Part shown: piece after piece, positions 4,942-5,633 of the stretch
Position numbering within the stretch: position 1 is the stretch's first letter
Layout: each line of letters starts with the position of its first letter
Origin: Chloroflexi bacterium RBG_16_68_14
Lineage (GTDB): Bacteria; Chloroflexota; Dehalococcoidia; DSTF01; RBG-16-68-14
Length of the DNA stretch: 5,633 bases
NCBI GenBank assembly: GCA_001796995.1
Contig: MGOB01000076.1
Location: 16,024-21,656 of the forward strand
Reading direction: 5' to 3'
Program-made: the position numbers and the translations under genes
Notes under the pieces: generated by a model
What the model was told of the DNA's origin: nothing
The model's database searches: none
The model's input: the letters and a program-made list of their open reading frames with translations, nothing else

Positions 4942-5633
4942 GTGACAGCCAGGGAAGCGGCCCCCGCCACGCTCCGACGCCGTCTCGGCCTCCTCGAGAC
5001 CACCATCGGCGGCATCGGCATCATCCTCGGCGCCGGCATCTACGCCCTGGTGGGCGAGGTGGCGGGGCAGGCCGGCGACGCCATGTGGATCTCCTTCGTG
5101 ATGGCGGCGGTGATGGCGGCGACCATCGGCCTGAGCTACGCAGAGCTTGCCTCCATGTTCCCCCGCGCCGGCGCCGACTACGAGTACACCCGGCAGGCGC
5201 TGGGGCCGCGGGTGGCCTTCGTGGTGGGCTGGCTCATCGTCATCGGCAACCTGGTGGCGGCCGCCGCGGTGGCGCTGGGCTTCGGCGGCTACCTGAACAC
5301 CTTCTGGGACGTGGGGCCGACGCGCATCGCGCTGGCGGCGCTGGTGGTGGCGACGGTCATCGCCTTCTACGGCATCCGCGAGGCCGTCTGGATCTCCATC
5401 GTGCTCACCCTGGTGGAGGTGGGCGGCCTGGTGTTCATCATCGCCATCGGGCTGCCCCACCTGGGAGACATCGATCTGCTGGAGGCGCAGCAGGGGACGC
5501 TGGGCATCTTCTCCGGGGCGGCGCTGGTGATGTTCGCCTTCATCGGCTTCGAGCAGATCGCGACACTGGCGGAGGAGACGCGGGACGCCTCGCGCATCAT
5601 CCCGAGGGCGCTGCTGCTTGCCGTCGCGGCGAC
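4942..5633 (+). CDS. APC-superfamily amino acid permease (partial, runs off window end)
   Basis: The first 230 residues of an inner-membrane amino acid/polyamine/organocation transporter, roughly half of a usual 12-14-helix member. TM1 carries the substrate-site motif GIGIILGAGIYALVGE (24-39). TM2 ends in SYAELASMFPRAGADYEYTRQ (65-85), then come hydrophobic spans at about 91-114, 128-146, 149-171 and 187-205. The TM6/loop signature FAFIGFEQIATLAEETRD and following IIPRALL (198-225) is classical for the family. Start choice is uncertain: GTG at 4942, GTG at 4939 and TTG at 4933 are in frame, with a stop at 4903-4905 upstream. GGAGG (4935-4939) is only 2 nt from 4942, which is short. All options begin within 12 nt of the amrS stop, so coupled translation is likely. 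Substrate unknown. Confidence 0.9.
   Translation, partial: MTAREAAPATLRRRLGLLETTIGGIGIILGAGIYALVGEVAGQAGDAMWISFVMAAVMAATIGLSYAELASMFPRAGADYEYTRQALGPRVAFVVGWLIVIGNLVAAAAVALGFGGYLNTFWDVGPTRIALAALVVATVIAFYGIREAVWISIVLTLVEVGGLVFIIAIGLPHLGDIDLLEAQQGTLGIFSGAALVMFAFIGFEQIATLAEETRDASRIIPRALLLAVAA

Noticed and set aside
4858..5460. His/Asp-rich open frame on the minus strand opposite the permease
   Set aside because: Typical antisense artefact of a hydrophobic GC-rich gene.

Overview
The window looks like chromosomal DNA from a GC-rich bacterium. A VLRF1/baeRF-type release factor sits beside an AmmeMemoRadiSam radical SAM enzyme, and the reading frames end heavily in G/C. This would fit Chloroflexota or a similar GC-rich, possibly thermophilic lineage, but that placement is an inference and no marker in the window settles it.

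Left part (about 1-1940): a small divergently transcribed cluster. Leftward run a SnoaL/NTF2-like protein (712-248) and an overlapping small membrane protein that leaves the window (255-1). Rightward run a TetR regulator of the LmrA/YxaF type (804-1391, TTG start) and a DinB-like four-helix protein (1411 onward) whose 3' end carries an apparent one-base deletion. The roughly 90-bp space between the two arms holds two face-to-face promoters. Both -10 boxes lie on the same inverted repeat (747-762), and a second inverted repeat (735-746) abuts it. The simplest reading is that the TetR protein represses itself, the DinB gene and the leftward pair.

Middle (about 1940-2760): no convincing protein gene. 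It holds a near-perfect 22-bp palindrome (2005-2026), several smaller stem-loops, a tRNA-Lys(UUU) gene on the minus strand (2389-2463) with an encoded CCA end, a consensus TATAAT upstream of that tRNA, and a GC hairpin.

Right part (2761-5633): a tight rightward operon of very GC-rich genes. It contains a VLRF1/baeRF-like release-factor paralogue with a GGxxQ loop and zinc ribbon, then amrS, then an APC-superfamily amino acid permease that runs off the window.

The tRNA-Lys gene points its 3' end at the left cluster, and the left cluster has visibly less extreme codon choice than the right operon. This is the geometry expected if the left side were an accessory segment next to a tRNA attachment site, although no integrase or duplicated tRNA end is visible here.
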